Of a DNA stretch of 42,526 nucleotides, positions 16,623 to 25,616 are shown piece after piece. Both the position numbers and the translations under genes were made by a program. The DNA lies in NCBI RefSeq assembly GCF_900107275.1, contig NZ_FNPI01000029.1:1-42526 (forward strand), in the 5' to 3' direction. A model generated the notes under the pieces. That model made no database searches. It was not told the origin of the DNA and was given only the letters and a program-made list of their open reading frames with translations. Within the stretch, counting starts at the first letter, position 1, and every line of letters begins with the position of its first letter. The stretch is from Evansella caseinilytica (GTDB lineage Bacteria; Bacillota; Bacilli; Bacillales; Salisediminibacteriaceae).

Positions 16623-16665
16623 TTATTACGATTCCGCTGCGATAACTGTGATAAAAATCACAGTT
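16623..16665 (-). promoter_or_regulatory. Fnr-type operator and -10 box of the ccm operon
   Basis: A 22-bp palindrome at 16644-16665 contains TGTGA-TAAAAA-TCACA (16647-16662), matching the B. subtilis Fnr consensus TGTGA-N6-TCACA. On the minus strand a TAATAA -10 box lies at 16623-16628, so the operator centre is near -40, the position for a class II activator. No good -35 box is visible, which fits activation. A Crp-like or ArcR-like regulator could bind the same motif. Confidence 0.75.
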
Positions 16666-16704
16666 TACCGTGGCGTTTTTGTGAATGTTAGTGCTTACCT
16701 AATA

Positions 16705-16840
16705 GAGATTGTTCAAAAAAATCGCTTTTTATCTTTTTGAACAATCTCGACGCAATGTGCGCAGCCGATGCTTTCTTTTCACAGCGATGGACGGGGTTCC
16801 CATCGCTGGCGCATCGCGCGGAACCATTGCTTTTTTTTGC
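16705..16840 (+). repeat. Dispersed repeat copy C1
   Basis: An 18-bp hairpin with one mismatch (16705-16722 and 16731-16748, loop CGCTTTTT) is followed by GCAGCCGATGCTTTC, an inner hairpin CAGCGATGG..CCATCGCTG, and GCGGAACCATTGC. It lies between the ccm promoter and the nrfA 3' end. Confidence 0.8.
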
Positions 16841-16856
16841 GAATTTGTTTTGTTTT

Positions 16857-16966
16857 GCAATTGTTCAAAAAGATCGCTTTTTATCTTTTTGAACAATCTC
16901 GACGCAATGTGTGCAGCCGATGCTTTCTTTTCACAGCGATGGACGGCTTTTTTACAGACGCATCAT
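16857..16966 (+). repeat. Dispersed repeat copy C2, tandem to C1
   Basis: A perfect 15-bp hairpin (16860-16874 and 16883-16897) and then the same body as C1. About 74 bases from the hairpin loop onward (16721-16794 against 16873-16946) differ at one position only, with a period of 152 bases. This copy ends early, where the nrf terminator begins. Confidence 0.8.
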
Positions 16967-16968
16967 AC

Positions 16969-17007
16969 TAAAAAGAAAGATATGGCCATGTCAGCACATA
17001 TCTTTCT
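16969..17007 (-). terminator. Terminator of nrfHA
   Basis: Stem AGAAAGATATG / CATATCTTTCT (16974-16984, 16997-17007) followed on the minus strand by TTTT, 55 bases after the nrfA stop codon. Confidence 0.8.
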
Positions 17008-17061
17008 CCTGTCTGTCTCATTGATCAACATCACCAGTGGCTAAAGGTAGCGGATCACGGA

Positions 17062-18516
17062 TTATTGCTGTAATTCCAAGACATTTGGAAAGAAGTCATT
17101 AATGGCGTGTTCGTGTTTTTTATCAGGGTCTTCCTCGTTATAAACAGCTTCCACGACCTTCTCAATTTCCCTTTCCAGTTCTTCGAGATCCACGTCGAGC
17201 TTCGTTAATTCAATCGTTGCAATACGAATCGCTTCATTGGATGCATCGGAGGATGTTCTCAACGCGTCGATACCGCCTTGCGGATTATGGAATCCATCTG
17301 AGTTTTCAGCGGCTATGATATCCCAGAACCATTGTCCTTTCCGCACATAATATTGCGCTTCTTCAATCTTGTCTTCCGGCACCCCAGCCGTGATCATGCG
17401 ATTGACGTAATAATGCGCCTTCACAGAATGCTCCTGCGTTTCCTCCATCGCGTCTAAGTGACGGGTTTGAATCGTTTCCACCCGGTCTATTAAATACGTC
17501 TCCGATTTGTCATTATGACAAGTGAGACAAGACTGTTCTATTGTATCGAGCGGCGATGTCCAATGGTGAGAACTGATTTTCTTCTTCCCGTCCGACCGCT
17601 CATAAGGCATGTGACAGTCCGCACAGGAAACACCCGCTTCGCCATGCGTTCCGTAGCTCCACAGTTCGAATTCCGGATGCTGCGCTTTCAGCATTGGCGC
17701 ACCGGATATATCGTGAATCCAATCATATTCAAAGCCGTCCTCTTTTGCCTGATTCTCAAAGTATTCAAACATGTCTTCCGGCATCAAACCGTTATCCCAA
17801 GGGAAAGTTACTTTCTTATTTTCCGGTTCAAAATAGTACTCTACGTGACATTGCGCGCACACATAAGAACGCATGTCGTTCTTGCTGGCCTGTGTGACAT
17901 CTATCCCCATTCTCTCCATTGCATTCGTAAACGAAGGACGGGTAATCCTCAAATCCATCGTTACCGGATCATGACAGTCGGAACAGCCAATAGATAAATG
18001 ACCATATTCCCCAAGCTCTTCCACTGCTTCTCCTTCTCCATAAGAAAGCACCCGCGGCAGAATTTCACTTCTGAAATTGGCTCCCCAATAGTCGTCTCCC
18101 ATTTCATCCAACAACAGTGGAACAGCCGTGCTTTTACATGTCATGCACGAACCAATGGAATCATCGTTGATTCGTTTAATGTTCATGACATCTTCCACCG
18201 CATACGTATGCCCTCTTGTTTTGTTATACTCCAGCATAAAGCCGTAATTATGAAAAAGCATCGGCAGATTCGGCTCAATTCCGACTTCAAACTTCGATGT
18301 ATTTTCATTTTCCGGCGTCATGTTTTTTAAATAGCTTTCATATTGCAGCGGAAATTCTTCTTTAAACGCCGTGTTTAAAATTTCATCCGGGGACAGATTC
18401 GTTGTCTGTTCCCCCTGACTTCCCTGCGCCTCCTTATCCGCGCATGCTGCAATGACCGTCACTGCTAGCAGAACGACAGCCAGCAGTAGCCATTGTTTCC
18501 CCCTCGTTACAATCAT
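17062..18516 (-). CDS. nrfA: Ammonia-forming cytochrome c nitrite reductase NrfA
   Basis: Reduces nitrite to ammonium with six electrons, outside the cell membrane. 484 residues with a lipoprotein signal (lipobox VIAAC, cysteine 25), so it is anchored to the membrane. Five heme motifs are present: the catalytic CMTCK at about 124-128, then CSDCH, CAQCH, CADCH and CLTCH. The lysine in the first motif is the NrfA signature. The ATG at 18516 lies eight bases after AAAGGG; a GTG at 18525 touches that site. NrfH, its electron donor, is encoded upstream. Confidence 0.97.
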   Translation of the reverse strand: MIVTRGKQWLLLAVVLLAVTVIAACADKEAQGSQGEQTTNLSPDEILNTAFKEEFPLQYESYLKNMTPENENTSKFEVGIEPNLPMLFHNYGFMLEYNKTRGHTYAVEDVMNIKRINDDSIGSCMTCKSTAVPLLLDEMGDDYWGANFRSEILPRVLSYGEGEAVEELGEYGHLSIGCSDCHDPVTMDLRITRPSFTNAMERMGIDVTQASKNDMRSYVCAQCHVEYYFEPENKKVTFPWDNGLMPEDMFEYFENQAKEDGFEYDWIHDISGAPMLKAQHPEFELWSYGTHGEAGVSCADCHMPYERSDGKKKISSHHWTSPLDTIEQSCLTCHNDKSETYLIDRVETIQTRHLDAMEETQEHSVKAHYYVNRMITAGVPEDKIEEAQYYVRKGQWFWDIIAAENSDGFHNPQGGIDALRTSSDASNEAIRIATIELTKLDVDLEELEREIEKVVEAVYNEEDPDKKHEHAINDFFPNVLELQQ

Positions 18517-18564
18517 TGTTTTCACCCTTTCGTATTAAAGAGGTTGATTCACTCACTTAATTAA

Positions 18565-18740
18565 CGTGTTTGTTCAAGAAGAGGCAATGAGTGGAGACGA
18601 TGCATTCTTTTCAATCCGGCCGTGAGTGTTTTTCTCGGAGCCAGGATGGCGACATTCCGCCGTTGCCCATAGGACATGGGCAGCATTTAGGTGGATTTGG
18701 GCGCATCGTGCGGAACCATTGCCTTTATGAACACGCTCTT
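18565..18740 (+). repeat. Dispersed repeat copy D
   Basis: Left tip GTGTTTGTTCAAGAAG runs directly into GGCAATGAGTGGAG and the body; the middle shares CCAGGATGGCGACATTCC with copy E; the right end is GCGGAACCATTGCC and a GAACACGCTCTTA tip. It fills the gap between nrfH and nrfA, starting six bases after the nrfH stop codon in the direction of transcription. Confidence 0.8.
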
Positions 18741-18746
18741 AAAGAA

Positions 18747-19253
18747 TCAGCTTCTTGCATCCACTTCTCCCGGGGTAAACCAATCCTCCGGCTTATACAT
18801 TCCATTACCATGAGGCACCGTTCGATGACAATCGATACAGCTGTCCTTTGTATCATGATAATCAACATTGCTTAAACTTGGCGAATGGCAGCTGATACAG
18901 CTGTCATTCACAACTTCTTTCGAGGTTTCTTTCGCGTGAATAACATCCGGAATATCATCTGCCCCGATCGTATTCATGTACATATGACTTAACCCCGCCT
19001 TACTTTTAAAAATAAGCTTCGACGCCATACTGTCCCGTGGTGTATGACAGTCATTGCAGGTTAAGGTGGCGTGATTGGAGTCGGTAAATGTTGCATACGC
19101 CGTATCCATCACATGGCAAGTGGAACAAAATTCCGCGCTGTCGGTTGCCTTCAAGCTTCCCGCAGTTACCGCGAAAATTGCAATTCCGATGAATACTCCT
19201 CCTAAAATGAAAAGAAGCGATCGCTTGTTTAGCCATTTCCGAGATTCTTTCAC
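18747..19253 (-). CDS. nrfH: Tetraheme cytochrome c NrfH (NapC/NirT family)
   Basis: Membrane quinol dehydrogenase that passes electrons from menaquinol to NrfA. 168 residues: one N-terminal membrane segment (12-31) and four heme motifs, CSTCH 43-47, CNDCH 66-70, CISCH 119-123 and CIDCH 139-143. The start is GTG at 19253, eight bases after AAAGGAG. nrfH then nrfA is the order of two-gene nrf operons; the usual short gap is widened here to about 230 bases by repeat D. Confidence 0.95.
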   Translation of the reverse strand: MKESRKWLNKRSLLFILGGVFIGIAIFAVTAGSLKATDSAEFCSTCHVMDTAYATFTDSNHATLTCNDCHTPRDSMASKLIFKSKAGLSHMYMNTIGADDIPDVIHAKETSKEVVNDSCISCHSPSLSNVDYHDTKDSCIDCHRTVPHGNGMYKPEDWFTPGEVDARS

Positions 19254-19305
19254 TGTTTCATCTCCTTTCTATTTCGGATTTGTATTTCACGTTCTTCCAG
19301 TTCCT

Positions 19306-19348
19306 AGTGTAAAATCAAGGAGACATTATACATGTGATTTTTCTCACT
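19306..19348 (-). promoter_or_regulatory. Fnr-type operator and -10 box of nrfHA
   Basis: TGTGA-TTTTTC-TCACT (19333-19348) matches nine of ten fixed positions of the Fnr consensus. A TACACT -10 box at 19306-19311 on the minus strand puts the operator centre about 32 bases from the -10 centre, as in the ccm promoter. The shared spacing supports control by one anaerobic regulator. Confidence 0.7.
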
Positions 19349-19683
19349 TTAAATTTGTCGGTTATTTGAAAACAATGTGTATTTTTTATGAACGAAAAAA
19401 TAAGTTAAAATGTAAGGAAATGTTGTTATATCGGAGTTTTTGAGGCAATGAAAGGTAGAAAATCCCAAAGTAAATGTGGCAAATATTTGTCTTTTGATGA
19501 AAAAATGTGGGAAAATTGCAGAAGGAAAATGTATTTTTAGTGTTTGTTTTTCAGGAGCGCTTTCCATGTTCTTGCTTTTCGAAGCCCCCAATATAAATAC
19601 CGCCGTGAATTTTCCACAGGCATATTCCAGAACAATACTGGCAAAAAGAAGACTATTTAAGAAGCTTTTATAAGCAAAGAAAA

Positions 19684-19801
19684 ACGAGACCCGGGGAGAA
19701 ATGAATAACCCTTAGCCTCGTGATAAGCTTTAAACAGCAGCATTTATTAAGATTAGCACGGCAAAAAAACTAGGCATAACAAACAAGGCATCCAGTTTTT
19801 T
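19684..19801 (-). terminator. Terminator region after the first app operon
   Basis: Two hairpins lie downstream of appC. The first overlaps its stop codon region (19766-19801, stem AAAAACT..GG / CC.AGTTTTT, then a T-run). The second (19684-19724) pairs ACGAG with CTCGT and is followed by TTTTTC. I see nothing gene-like in the remaining 19349-19683. Confidence 0.55.
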
Positions 19802-20705
19802 ACCTTGTCGATTTCGGATTGAATGCATCCTTAATTCCTTCACCGATAAAGTTAATCGCGAGGATTGTCAAGGTTATCGCCATTGCCGGCGGCACCCAAA
19901 CCCACCACATTGTCCGAATGACATGCGGCTGTCTTGCTTCTGACATCATATTTCCCCAGCTCGGCGTTCCAGCCGGCACGCCAAAGCCTAAAAAGCTTAA
20001 TGCCGTTTCCGCAACAATCATAACGGCCAGAAGCAATGTGGCCTGTACAATGATTGTCGTCATCACATTGGGAAGCAAGTGCTTGCGAATAACTTTAAAC
20101 GGCGTTCCTCCAATGGATATTGCCGCCATAACATACTCATTCTCTTTCTCCGACATTGTTTTGCTCCGCACCACCCTGGCAGCGCCTGTCCAGCCAAGCG
20201 AGCTGATGACAAGGATGAGCGCCCAAATACCCGCTTCACGGAAGATGGATGCCAAAACAATAACGAAAACTAAATACGGAAAATTCATCACAAAATCGGT
20301 AAAACGCATAAGAAGGGAATCAACCAGACCGCCGTAAAAGCCGGCAATCGAACCGATCGTCGTTCCAATAATAACAACAGCAAACATACAAATAAACCCG
20401 ATGGTTAATGAAGTTCGTCCTCCATAAATCAACAAAGATAAAATATCTCTACCGGAGTTATCCGTGCCCAGCCAATGATCGGCGCTTGGCGAAGCATTTC
20501 TGTTCATGATATCCACCCGGTACGGGTCAAACGGTGCAATCACCGGTGCCAAATAGGCCAGAATCGTTACTAATACAAGAAATCCTAAACTAATCATTGC
20601 CAATTTATTACTAAACAGCTTTCGGCGCGCAATTGCCCACGGCGATTGTTTTTTTGCTTTTTTTATCATTTCTTCTGATCGGCGATTTTCTACTGTAGCA
20701 GACAT
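19800..20705 (-). CDS. appC: Peptide ABC transporter permease AppC/OppC type (operon 1)
   Basis: Second permease of an oligopeptide importer, 301 residues. The OppC N-terminal domain runs from the first membrane segment (about 38-58) through FDPYRVD to HWLGTDNSGRDILS, followed by five more segments and the EAA loop (ENEYVMAAISIGG near 195). An AGAGGTG site lies five bases before the ATG. Last gene of a DFABC operon; its 5' end is ten bases from appB. Confidence 0.9.
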   Translation of the reverse strand: MSATVENRRSEEMIKKAKKQSPWAIARRKLFSNKLAMISLGFLVLVTILAYLAPVIAPFDPYRVDIMNRNASPSADHWLGTDNSGRDILSLLIYGGRTSLTIGFICMFAVVIIGTTIGSIAGFYGGLVDSLLMRFTDFVMNFPYLVFVIVLASIFREAGIWALILVISSLGWTGAARVVRSKTMSEKENEYVMAAISIGGTPFKVIRKHLLPNVMTTIIVQATLLLAVMIVAETALSFLGFGVPAGTPSWGNMMSEARQPHVIRTMWWVWVPPAMAITLTILAINFIGEGIKDAFNPKSTR

Positions 20706-20715
20706 ATCAACACCT

Positions 20716-21681
20716 CTATTCTACCCTTATCCTTGGATCGATAACACCGTATAACAAGTCTGCAATTAAGTTGCCGACAAGTGTCGCTACCGATAGCATT
20801 AAAGTAATTGCAATTACGACCGCCGAATCACGTCGCCCGATGGAGGTAATTAATAATTCGCCGATGCCCGGATATGTGAATACTGTCTCAATAATGACTG
20901 CACCGCCAATGATACTGCCAATATCAAAACCGAACAAAGTGACGATCGGAATGATGGAATTTCTTAAGATATGCTTGTTGTAAATTTTGTTTTCCGGTGT
21001 CCCTTTAGCTCTTGCCGTTCGAACATAATCCTTTTGGGCATTTTCAATAATGTCATTGCGCAGAAATTGTGTATAACTGGCCGTTGTCAGCATCCCCAAC
21101 ACAATGGCGGGCAATGCCGCATGCTTTAATTTACTTAAATAATATTCCATCGTTCCTGGCGTGACTCCTGACCCGATACTTCCCGTTGCCGGAAACCATC
21201 CAAGTTGAAAGGAAAAAAAGAAAATTGCAAATATCGCCGCAACAAAGCTTGGAATCGCAAGCATTAAGTAATTTAAGCCTTGAATACCATAATCTCCAAT
21301 AGTATATGGATGTCTTCCGGCATATCTTCCCATAAAAAAAGCAAGAACATAAGTAAGCAATAACGATAAAACAGAAAGCAATATCGTATTTGGCAACCTT
21401 TGTCCTATTGCTTCGGTGACGTCCATTCGGTGAACAAACGAGCGACCGAAATCCCATTGAAGAATGCCGGCAGCCCATCTGCCGTATTGAACATGTACTG
21501 GATCATTCAGACCAAGCTGTTCTCTCATCTCTTCAATGTATTCCGGTTTAGTATTTGAAGGGTCGATTTGACCGGAAAGGGCATCCCCTGGCATCGCTAA
21601 TGCCAGGGCAAATACCACAATGGAGATCATGATCAAAATCGGAATCATGATGACTATTCTTCGTAATGTGTAAAGTAGCAT
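20716..21681 (-). CDS. appB: Peptide ABC transporter permease AppB/OppB type (operon 1)
   Basis: First permease of the importer, 321 residues, six membrane segments, OppB pattern RRIVIMIPILIMISIVVF then MPGDALS, and an EAA loop KDYVRTARAKGTPENKI near residue 225. Two ATG codons are possible; the one at 21681 is preferred because AGGGAG lies eight bases upstream, while that at 21687 nearly touches it. A repeat hairpin separates it from appA. Confidence 0.9.
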   Translation of the reverse strand: MLLYTLRRIVIMIPILIMISIVVFALALAMPGDALSGQIDPSNTKPEYIEEMREQLGLNDPVHVQYGRWAAGILQWDFGRSFVHRMDVTEAIGQRLPNTILLSVLSLLLTYVLAFFMGRYAGRHPYTIGDYGIQGLNYLMLAIPSFVAAIFAIFFFSFQLGWFPATGSIGSGVTPGTMEYYLSKLKHAALPAIVLGMLTTASYTQFLRNDIIENAQKDYVRTARAKGTPENKIYNKHILRNSIIPIVTLFGFDIGSIIGGAVIIETVFTYPGIGELLITSIGRRDSAVVIAITLMLSVATLVGNLIADLLYGVIDPRIRVE

Positions 21682-21736
21682 GATCATTTCTCCCTTGTAC
21701 AGTAAACTACTGTCTTACCGCATTTTTTATCTAAAA

Positions 21737-21781
21737 GTGTTTGTTCATAAAGATCATTAGTTTACCTTATTCAACAAACAC
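21737..21781 (+). repeat. Dispersed repeat hairpin G between appA and appB
   Basis: GTGTTTGTT at 21737 pairs with AACAAACAC ending at 21781; the inner bases pair imperfectly. Only the hairpin part of the family is present. It starts 12 bases after the appA stop codon on the transcribed strand and could lower expression of the downstream permease genes or protect the appA message. Confidence 0.6.
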
Positions 21782-21793
21782 GACTAAAAGCTT

Positions 21794-23557
21794 TTAGTTA
21801 TCCCGATACCATAAATGTGGATCAGTTAACGCGTCGCTTACGTCGCCGGTAACACCGTGTACGTCAGCTGCAATTCCATAAACTCGAACCGGCGAACTTA
21901 ATGGTATGATCGGCAATTCTTCGTTTACAAGCTGATGCCATTGCTGATAGACATCTCGGCGATACTCTAAATCAAACGCCTCAACACTTAAGCCTTCTTT
22001 GATTAATTTTTCTGATTCTTCATTTACCCAACGAGGGAAATTCCATAAGTCATCTTCTTTCCAAAGACCGGTTGGATCCGGATCGGCAGACAATCCCCAA
22101 GCGCCCATAAACAGGTCGATGTCTGGATCGTCTTCTTCAACCAAGTCATAGAACAGGTTGAAATCGAACAGTTGTCCATCCTGCAGTCGTGCGTTTAAGC
22201 CAACATCCTGAAGGTTTTGCACAATATAAGTAGCACGAGGCTCGGCAATATCAGTGCCTTCCATCGCCATGAAGTTGATCGTGAATTCTTCTCCCTCAGG
22301 TGTGTCTCTCCAGCCGTCGCCGTTGGAATCAACATAACCTGCATCATCCAGTAGCTGCTTCGCTTTTTCTGGATCGTAATCATACTGAGTCAGGCTTGAC
22401 TCATCCGGATATGCCCAGCTGATAACGGATTCCGGCGCATTGATAACCGTTCCGTAGCCTTCGCTGAACGAATCAAGAATTCCTTGACGGTTGATTGCAT
22501 GTGCGATGGCATGACGAACGTTTTTATCCGCAAATTTCGGATTATCCATGACGTTTTTCTCGCCATCCCAGTGTCCTAATTTAAAGCCGATATAGCTATA
22601 GTTAAGACCTTCTTTTTCCTGGAACTTAATGCGCTCATCATCTTGCAAGTTCACTACCTGGCTTGGAGGCAATTCGTAAATGTCGATTTCGCCGTTTACG
22701 AGTAAATCCCCGGCCATCGAGCCGTCAACAATTTTATAAACAACGCCGTCGAGATTTGGAGCGCCTTTCCAGTAGTCTTCGAATGCTTCAAATTCGATTT
22801 GTTCCCCAGGAACGATGTTCGTCACTTTGTAAGGTCCAAGCCCTACAGGATTGCGGCGGACTTCGTCTGCATCTTCAAAGTCTTTAACAGGTACATCTTT
22901 CAAATGCTCTTTAGGCATAGGATATGTCCAAAGCTGGTCAATAGCGTTCGGAAGCGGCGGAACTTCTTCTCCGGTCTTGTATTCCGTGCTTCTGAATGTT
23001 ACTTCAATCGTGTAATCGTCAACGATGTTAATACCAGAAATTTCATCCGCTTCGCCGTTCTTGTACTCTTCGGCACCGTCGATAATGTTGACGTTGCTCC
23101 AGCGAGGACCAGTGTAATCAGGATCAGCAATAACTTCCCAGGCAAACGCCACATCTTCGGTTGTAAGCTCTACACCGTTATGCCACATAACGCCTTCTTC
23201 AAGTTTGAAAGTGATCGTGTATTTATCTTCCGATACTGTCCAAGTTGCCAGGTTAGGCTCCGCCATCAGGTCGTCTCCGTTTTTCACCAGTGCGTCACCG
23301 TTAAAAATTTTCAGTGCCAAGCTGTCATCTTGTCCAGCATAGTGAGCCCAGTCAAGGACACCGGCAAAAGGTTGTCCAAAACCGTAAGTTACAACGCCCC
23401 CTTGCGGCACATCTCCTTCTGCTTGCTCACCATTTTCTTCGCCTTCTGATTCACCTTGATTGTCATCGGCATCATCATTATCACCGCCGCCGCAAGCTAC
23501 GACAAGCATGGAAATCGAAAGCAGCATTGCAAGCAGCAATAAAAGTGACTTCTTCAT
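21794..23557 (-). CDS. appA: Peptide-binding lipoprotein AppA type (operon 1)
   Basis: Extracellular peptide receptor of the importer, solute-binding protein family 5. 587 residues with a lipoprotein signal (lipobox LVVAC, cysteine 22) and an acidic linker (GGGDNDDADDNQGESEGEE). Family landmarks are LTTEDVAFAWEVIADPDY, GLGPYKVTNIVPGEQIEF and DKNVRHAIAHAINRQGIL. AGGGGGT lies seven bases before the ATG. The acidic surface is in keeping with a salt- or alkali-adapted host. Confidence 0.93.
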   Translation of the reverse strand: MKKSLLLLLAMLLSISMLVVACGGGDNDDADDNQGESEGEENGEQAEGDVPQGGVVTYGFGQPFAGVLDWAHYAGQDDSLALKIFNGDALVKNGDDLMAEPNLATWTVSEDKYTITFKLEEGVMWHNGVELTTEDVAFAWEVIADPDYTGPRWSNVNIIDGAEEYKNGEADEISGINIVDDYTIEVTFRSTEYKTGEEVPPLPNAIDQLWTYPMPKEHLKDVPVKDFEDADEVRRNPVGLGPYKVTNIVPGEQIEFEAFEDYWKGAPNLDGVVYKIVDGSMAGDLLVNGEIDIYELPPSQVVNLQDDERIKFQEKEGLNYSYIGFKLGHWDGEKNVMDNPKFADKNVRHAIAHAINRQGILDSFSEGYGTVINAPESVISWAYPDESSLTQYDYDPEKAKQLLDDAGYVDSNGDGWRDTPEGEEFTINFMAMEGTDIAEPRATYIVQNLQDVGLNARLQDGQLFDFNLFYDLVEEDDPDIDLFMGAWGLSADPDPTGLWKEDDLWNFPRWVNEESEKLIKEGLSVEAFDLEYRRDVYQQWHQLVNEELPIIPLSSPVRVYGIAADVHGVTGDVSDALTDPHLWYRDN

Positions 23558-23597
23558 TCAGTAAACCCCCTAAAATTGTTTAATTTGATTATTTCAG

Positions 23598-24587
23598 TTA
23601 TTGGTAAAGTAAACACGAAACGCGATGTTCCTCGTTCACCTCCTCCAACTGCGGTTTTTTCGCACTGCACTCAGGCATCGCCTCAGGACAGCGGGGATGG
23701 AACGGACACCCGGTCGGCGGATTTTGCGGGCTTGGTACATCCCCTGTCAGAATAATGCGCTCGCTCTTGTTCCGCGGATCCGGTTGCGGTATCGCGGAAA
23801 TCAGCGCTTTCGTATAAGGGTGTTTCGGATTAAGATACATTTCGTCAGCCTCTGCGATCTCCACCAAATTTCCCAGATACATGACGCCGATCCGGTCGCT
23901 CATATGTTTTACAACGCTCAGGTCATGAGCGATAAACAGCAAGGTTAAATCAAATTCTTCCTGCAGGCTTTTAAGCAGGTTTAGCACTTGTGACTGAACG
24001 GATACATCCAGTGCAGACACAGGCTCATCGGCAACGATCAGCTTCGGCTTTAACGCCAGAGCACGTGCAATTCCGATTCGCTGGCGCTGTCCGCCTGAAA
24101 ATTCATGCGGGTATTTATAATACGCATCCTCAGGCAGACCTACTTTTTGCAGTAAATCCATGACTTCCGCTTTCAATTTCCTCTCAGAACCTTTTCCGTA
24201 ATTGACGAGTGGCTCGGAAACAATGCTGCCAACCATCATCTTCGGGTTAAGAGACGCATAAGGATCCTGGAATACCATTTGAATATCCTGACGAATACTT
24301 CGCAGCTGGCTGCCGCCAAGATTGGTAATATCCTGGCCGTCAAAAATAATTTTTCCTCCCGTCGGCTTGAACAATCTCGTTATCGTTCTGCCGGCTGTTG
24401 ATTTTCCGCACCCCGATTCTCCAACGAGGCCGAAAGTTTCCCCTTTTTTTAATTCCAGCGAGATATTGTCGACTGCCTTCACATCGCCAATTTTTTTACG
24501 GAAAAAGCCGCCCCGGACAGGATAATATTTTTTTAATTCCTTTACTTCCAGTAAAATGTCTGACTGTTTTGTCTTCGCCTGATTCAT
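23598..24587 (-). CDS. appF: Peptide ABC transporter ATP-binding protein AppF/OppF type (operon 1)
   Basis: One of two ATPases of the importer, 329 residues. Walker A GESGCGKST near 59-67, signature FSGGQRQRIGIARA, Walker B LIVADEPVSALD, and the C-terminal oligopeptide-transporter extension with four cysteines (GCPFHPRCPEAMPEC and RVSCLLY). The ATG overlaps the appD stop codon by four bases (ATGA). Confidence 0.93.
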   Translation of the reverse strand: MNQAKTKQSDILLEVKELKKYYPVRGGFFRKKIGDVKAVDNISLELKKGETFGLVGESGCGKSTAGRTITRLFKPTGGKIIFDGQDITNLGGSQLRSIRQDIQMVFQDPYASLNPKMMVGSIVSEPLVNYGKGSERKLKAEVMDLLQKVGLPEDAYYKYPHEFSGGQRQRIGIARALALKPKLIVADEPVSALDVSVQSQVLNLLKSLQEEFDLTLLFIAHDLSVVKHMSDRIGVMYLGNLVEIAEADEMYLNPKHPYTKALISAIPQPDPRNKSERIILTGDVPSPQNPPTGCPFHPRCPEAMPECSAKKPQLEEVNEEHRVSCLLYQ

Positions 24588-25597
24588 GACTGAACCTCCG
24601 CTTTTTCTGCCGGTCGGCTAGTATCATATAAAATGCATCTTACTGCATGACCTTTTTCCGTTTCCCCTAATTCCGGTGTAATCGTTCTACACTCAGGCAT
24701 TGCTTCAGGACAACGGTCTGCAAAGCGACAGCCTGTTTCCGGCATGTTTTTTAATGAAGGAACAATCCCTTTTATCGTATTTAACACTTCGATTTTCTCT
24801 TCCAAGCGAGGAATAGAACCTAACAACGCTTTTGTGTATGGGTGCTTCGGATCGTAAAAAATCCGGTCAACATCCGATTGTTCCACTACTTGTCCGGCAT
24901 ACATAACCACAACGCGGTCCGCCATCTCGGCCACTACCCCTAAATCATGGGTAATCAGCATCACTGCCATGCCGACTTCTTCCTGGATTTGTTTGATGAG
25001 TTCAAGGATTTGGGCTTGTACCGTTACGTCCAGTGCCGTTGTCGGTTCATCGGCAATCAGAAGCTGCGGTTGACAGGCAATTGCCATAGCGATCATTACC
25101 CGCTGTCTCATACCCCCGGAAAGTTGATGTGGAAATTCGTGGACAATTTGTTCTGCTCGGGAGATTCCAACCTGTTTCAAAAGGGAAATACTTTTCTTTC
25201 GTACTTCTTCTTTACTGATTCTTGTATGGTTTAACAGCACCTCATCCATTTGAAAGCCAATTGTCAAAACAGGATTTAACGCAGTCATGGGCTCTTGAAA
25301 AATCATGCTGATATCTTTTCCACGAATGTTGTTCATTTCATTTGTGGTTAATGGAACTATATCTTTTCCTTGAAAAAGAATTTGTCCTTTATCAATTTTC
25401 CCATTGTGTTTTGGGAGTAAATCCATGATAGATAAAGACATCACACTTTTACCACAGCCGGATTCCCCTACTATGCAAACGACTTCCTTTTTATTGACAT
25501 CAAAAGATACGTCTTTTACGGCATAATAGGTTTTCCCGCCAATATCGAAACCTGTGTGAAGGTTCTTTATCTCTAAAAGCTTGTCGTTATTGCTCAT
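24584..25597 (-). CDS. appD: Peptide ABC transporter ATP-binding protein AppD/OppD type (operon 1)
   Basis: First gene of the operon, 337 residues. Walker A GESGCGKS near 44-51, signature LSGGMRQRVMIAMA, Walker B LLIADEPTTALD and the cysteine-bearing C-terminal extension GCRFADRCPEAMPEC. The order appD-appF-appA-appB-appC is that of the B. subtilis app operon, which differs from the opp order (ABCDF). Promoter and CodY box lie within 85 bases upstream. Confidence 0.93.
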   Translation of the reverse strand: MSNNDKLLEIKNLHTGFDIGGKTYYAVKDVSFDVNKKEVVCIVGESGCGKSVMSLSIMDLLPKHNGKIDKGQILFQGKDIVPLTTNEMNNIRGKDISMIFQEPMTALNPVLTIGFQMDEVLLNHTRISKEEVRKKSISLLKQVGISRAEQIVHEFPHQLSGGMRQRVMIAMAIACQPQLLIADEPTTALDVTVQAQILELIKQIQEEVGMAVMLITHDLGVVAEMADRVVVMYAGQVVEQSDVDRIFYDPKHPYTKALLGSIPRLEEKIEVLNTIKGIVPSLKNMPETGCRFADRCPEAMPECRTITPELGETEKGHAVRCILYDTSRPAEKAEVQS

Positions 25598-25616
25598 AGG
25601 ATACCATACCCTTCGA

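Noticed and set aside
16705-16966. Regular repeats considered as a CRISPR array
   Set aside because: Only two units with a 152-base period, unique neither in spacer nor repeat length, and no cas genes; they belong to the dispersed repeat family.
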